From the NCBI GenBank assembly GCA_021405325.1, contig QWII01000057.1:62001-126000 (forward strand): a stretch of DNA of 64,000 nucleotides. Reading direction: 5' to 3'. Positions 61,566 through 64,000 of this stretch are shown in pieces. Every line of letters starts with the position of its first letter. Within the stretch, counting starts at the first letter, position 1. The translations under genes were made by a program, and so were the position numbers. The notes under the pieces were generated by a model. The model saw only the letters and a list, made by a program, of their open reading frames with translations. It had not been told where the DNA came from and did not search any database. The DNA is from Caldilinea sp. CFX5. Its GTDB lineage: Bacteria; Chloroflexota; Anaerolineae; Caldilineales; Caldilineaceae.

Positions 61566-61952
61566 CTACCCTTCAGGCACGAGCGCAATGCAATCGACAG
61601 CGATCTCACTCTGGCCGATGCGGGAATGCACTGTGGTGCGCGCCGGATATGGCTCACTGACATACTTCAAGTACACCTCGTTCATCTTGGCAAAGTTAGC
61701 AAAGTCGGCCAGGAAGACTGTGACCTTGACGGCATTGGCCCAAGAGGTTCCCGCCGCTGCCAACAAGGCGGTGACATTCTGGAAGACTTGCTCAGCCTGC
61801 TCCACAAAGTCACCACTGCGCGCCACATTAGTGACGGGATCGATGGGGCCTTGCGCCGAAACATAAACCGTTGGACCGGCAGCCACAATGGCTGGTGAAT
61901 AGGGACCGCGTGGCTTGGGCGCTTTCTCGCTTTGAATGGGTTGACGAATCAT
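61566..61952 (-). CDS. RidA family protein
   Basis: A 128-residue protein of the YjgF/YER057c/UK114 family, which hydrolyses reactive enamine/imine intermediates. It begins APKPRGPYSPAIVAAGPTVY and ends VHSRIGQSEIAVDCIALVPE, with the conserved arginine and the acidic C-terminal residue in place. It forms trimers. Its stop lies 6 bases before the murJ start, so they are likely one transcript. Confidence 0.92.
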   Translation of the reverse strand: MIRQPIQSEKAPKPRGPYSPAIVAAGPTVYVSAQGPIDPVTNVARSGDFVEQAEQVFQNVTALLAAAGTSWANAVKVTVFLADFANFAKMNEVYLKYVSEPYPARTTVHSRIGQSEIAVDCIALVPEG

Positions 61953-61980
61953 AGTGGATCTCCATGAAGAATTGTGGTGT

Positions 61981-62060
61981 TGGTTCGTTGGTTGGTTCGT
62001 TGGTTGGTTCGTTGGTTGGATGGTTCGTTGCTTGAGCTTGTCGAAACCAACGAACCATCC
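61981..62060. repeat. Inverted repeat, TTCGACAAGCTCA family
   Basis: Tandem ttggttcgttggttgg words, then gttggatggttcgttgcttgagcttgtcgaaaccaacgaacc-like arms (gttggatggttcg pairs with cgaaccatccaac). It holds the same gagcttgtcgaaacc core as 10829 and 22117 and lies between RidA and the phosphatase gene. Confidence 0.8.
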
Positions 62061-62067
62061 AACTACC

Positions 62068-62808
62068 CTATCGCGTGATCAACGTCGGCGGCAAGTGTTC
62101 GGTCCGATTCAGGTAACGCAGGAGCATAAAACCGCGCGGCGTGAAGTCGAGCCGGGTGATTGCCGTGTTATAGTGTGAATAGTAGAGTTGGACAGCAAAA
62201 TCCTGCCCCAGGAGCGCTTTGATCAGTGCGTCGATAAAGGTGCCATGCGCCACCAGGGCGATCCGCTCGGTCGGCATGGTGGGCGCCCAAGTGCGAATCT
62301 GGTCGGCCACCCGTTGGGCGCGTTGATAGCAGCCTTCCATCTCTTCGTAGCCGCCCGGCCACCAGCCGTTTTCGGTGATTGCTGCCGGTAGTTGATAGCC
62401 GGGAAAGAGGGTCATCATCTCCTGGCGGGTCAGGCCAAAGTGCTGCGCCACCGGCCCCTTTTCCGGGTCGCCATGAAAGATGCCGCCATGTTCATGAATA
62501 TCGATCCAGACTTCCGGTTGCACACCTAGCGCTTTGCTAATGGGCTGTGCGGTCTGCAAGGTGCGTAACATGGGACTACAATAGAGCCGGGTAAAGCCAT
62601 ACCCTGCTTGACTTGCATTGGCTTGTTCTTGTGCTGCCTCCGCGTAGTCCGCACTTGCCAGATGATCGGCAACCAACTGCGCCTGCCGTTCCCCAATGGC
62701 GGTTAGGGGCGGCTCCGGCACACGCTCGGTCATATAGTCTTCCATTTTGACGTGTTCCGCCAAAAGATTATTGGTAGATTGTGCATGACGTATCAGAAAG
62801 AGTTTCAT
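62068..62808 (-). CDS. Histidine phosphatase family protein
   Basis: A 246-residue protein with the branch-1 histidine phosphatase signature LIRHAQSTNN (Arg7, His8) and a second catalytic histidine in LVAHGTFIDALI near residue 195. The layout is as in phosphoglycerate mutase-like phosphatases, acting on sugar phosphates, nucleotides or phosphoserine. The substrate is unknown. It is monocistronic. Confidence 0.9.
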   Translation of the reverse strand: MKLFLIRHAQSTNNLLAEHVKMEDYMTERVPEPPLTAIGERQAQLVADHLASADYAEAAQEQANASQAGYGFTRLYCSPMLRTLQTAQPISKALGVQPEVWIDIHEHGGIFHGDPEKGPVAQHFGLTRQEMMTLFPGYQLPAAITENGWWPGGYEEMEGCYQRAQRVADQIRTWAPTMPTERIALVAHGTFIDALIKALLGQDFAVQLYYSHYNTAITRLDFTPRGFMLLRYLNRTEHLPPTLITR

Positions 62809-63053
62809 TGGCTCCTATTTCCCTCTCCTCTTGCATAGTAAATTTGGCAAAAACACAGTCATGCAAGATACCATTGCAGGAGCAGTTGGCAAAAATTTAA
62901 GGTGACTGATCGCTGTTAGCCTGCACTACGCCATATCTGTTCAGCCGGAATAGTCTGTATGCTATTGAATGGGTGTACGCATACAACAGTCATGCACCAG
63001 CAGTGGCATAATAGCCAAATATGGTAATTTCATCATCACCAGAGGAGAAATAT

Positions 63054-63443
63054 ATGACTACCATTCCCGAAACCCATCGTGATATTCTCAGCAAACGTTC
63101 CTATGCCCATGTGGCGACGGTCAACGAGGAAGGGGTGCCCCAGGTCACGCCCGTTTGGGTTGACTATGACGGCAACCATGTGTTAATCAACAGCGCCAAA
63201 GGGCGCAAAAAGGATCGCAACATGCGCGCCCAACCCGTGATCGCCATGAGCATCCAAGACCCCGACAACCCTTACCGCTATCTCGGCCTCCAGGGCAAGA
63301 TTACGGAGATCACCGAAGAAGGGGGCTATGACCACATCAACAAGCTTTCCCACAAATACGGCGGCAAAGATTACCCCAAGAATCCGGGCGAAGTGCGCGT
63401 AATCTACAAGATCGAACCGACGCGTGTTTGGACAATGGGCTAG
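63054..63443 (+). CDS. PPOX-class F420-dependent oxidoreductase
   Basis: A 129-residue split-barrel flavin/F420-binding protein. Typical words are SYAHVATVNEEGVPQVTPVW at the start, INSAKGRKKDRNMRAQPVIA in the middle and a C-terminal KIEPTRVWTM. Related proteins use F420 to reduce quinones, biliverdin or unsaturated substrates. With the LLM-class enzyme at 36.2 kb it supports F420 use by the host. AGAGGAG lies 6 bases before ATG 63054. Confidence 0.88.
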   Translation: MTTIPETHRDILSKRSYAHVATVNEEGVPQVTPVWVDYDGNHVLINSAKGRKKDRNMRAQPVIAMSIQDPDNPYRYLGLQGKITEITEEGGYDHINKLSHKYGGKDYPKNPGEVRVIYKIEPTRVWTMG

Positions 63444-63451
63444 CGATGGAA

Positions 63452-63491
63452 AAGGATGAAGGATGAAGTCATGGTTTCATCCTTCATCCTT
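63452..63491. terminator. 16-bp hairpin between convergent genes
   Basis: Arms aaggatgaaggatgaa (63452-63467) and ttcatccttcatcctt (63476-63491), perfect, 8-base loop. The right arm includes part of the stop codon of the aminotransferase gene (63490-63492). Confidence 0.8.
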
Positions 63492-64000
63492 ACAAATTCG
63501 GCACCAACTTCGCCATCCGCTCGACCATTTTCTCCAGGTCACTGGTATGGGTAGCGATGCTAAAGCGGACATGCCCTTCGGCGGAATCGCCAAAGGCAAT
63601 GCCGGGGGTGGCCGCGATCAGCGCATCATCAAGCAGCAGGCCGGCAATCTCCAGACTGGATTTTTTTGTTTCGGTGAATTTGGGGAAGACATAGAAGGCG
63701 CCCTCAATCGGGTTGCATTCGATGCCAGGGATCTCTTCAAAGGCGTCGAGAACAAAGCGGCGGCGCTTGGCGTAGGCAGCCGTCATCATGTGGACACAAT
63801 CTTGCGGCCCATTGAGCGCCGCCACCCCGGCTGCCATCGTAAAGCTGGCGGCTGATTGGGCGCTATGGGTCTGCAACGTGCGCGCCAGCTTCACAATCTC
63901 GGTCGGGCCGGCCAACCAACCCAGACGCCAACCGGTCATGGCATAGGCTTTGCTAAAACCGTTGATGATCACCGTGCGCTCGGCCATCCCTGGTTCGGCG
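63490..64000 (-). CDS. PLP-dependent aminotransferase, class I/II (C-terminal part)
   Basis: The C-terminal 170 residues of an aspartate-aminotransferase-like enzyme; the N-terminus lies beyond the window. The PLP lysine is in INGFSKAYAMTGWRLGWLAG, the Arg that binds the substrate carboxylate is in HVRFSIATHTSD, and the intervening domain is typical of the family. The frame stays open through 64000. The exact amino acid is not determinable from this part. Confidence 0.9.
   Translation of the reverse strand, partial: AEPGMAERTVIINGFSKAYAMTGWRLGWLAGPTEIVKLARTLQTHSAQSAASFTMAAGVAALNGPQDCVHMMTAAYAKRRRFVLDAFEEIPGIECNPIEGAFYVFPKFTETKKSSLEIAGLLLDDALIAATPGIAFGDSAEGHVRFSIATHTSDLEKMVERMAKLVPNL

Overview
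The window looks like chromosomal DNA of a Chloroflexota bacterium (Anaerolineae/Caldilineae type is my inference). The reasons are the mix of families: Uma2-type nucleases with coiled-coil tails, an AAA_35-like ATPase, a TPR-CHAT protein, F420-type oxidoreductases and Rex, together with many intergenic spacers made of low-complexity palindromes. I recognised no rRNA, tRNA, CRISPR array or intact insertion sequence.

Layout. 1-3.2 kb: a peptide-type ABC importer (binding lipoprotein, two permeases) on the minus strand. 3.6-12.7 kb: a thioredoxin-like lipoprotein, a Gfo/Idh/MocA dehydrogenase, a small PD-(D/E)XK protein, M14 carboxypeptidase debris, two zinc alcohol dehydrogenases flanking a Uma2 gene, an AraC-type regulator, a VOC protein and a PfkB-type kinase. 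13.1-24.3 kb: the most unusual block, consisting of a membrane patatin-like hydrolase, a sigma factor, a double-zinc-finger protein, a TPR-CHAT protease, a secreted subtilase and a cytosolic subtilase. 24.4-32.4 kb: aldo/keto reductase, LarA-like protein, a PIN-like gene pair, PH-domain protein, amidohydrolase, GH1 glycosidase, a Phd/RelE-type toxin-antitoxin pair and a Rieske protein. 32.5-34.7 kb: a Septu-like ATPase/HNH defence operon behind a clear promoter and a perfect palindrome. 35-41.1 kb: beta-lactamase-fold hydrolase, F420 oxidoreductase, MazG-like protein, epimerase, one intact DUF433/DUF5615-like toxin-antitoxin pair, and a second copy whose toxin has been cut down by an internal deletion. 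41.3-52.2 kb: a catabolic region (FAH-family, HpaI aldolase, apionate-lactonase-like, MFS, dihydrodipicolinate-synthase-family) with several damaged genes (FAD oxidase tail, frameshifted 48 kb gene, deleted KdsB). 52.5-64 kb: more housekeeping content (argH, CPBP protease, rsmG, rex, zinc metallopeptidase, murJ, RidA, histidine phosphatase, F420/PPOX protein, aminotransferase).

How the genes may work together. The sigma factor and zinc-finger protein overlap by ATGA, and the TPR-CHAT gene follows after 21 bases. The arrangement suggests that the CHAT protease, or proteolysis more generally, controls the sigma factor, with subtilases and perhaps the patatin as outputs. It resembles the logic of the type III-E TPR-CHAT/Csx30/sigma-factor module, but without CRISPR. 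This is inference. The oxidoreductases, aldolases, lactonase and transporters point to use of plant-derived sugars and sugar acids.

Genome texture. At least a dozen spacers hold long perfect or near-perfect inverted repeats (14-37 bp arms), falling into a few word families. Coding remnants of M14 peptidase, FAD oxidase, KdsB and a toxin show that the accessory parts are eroding.
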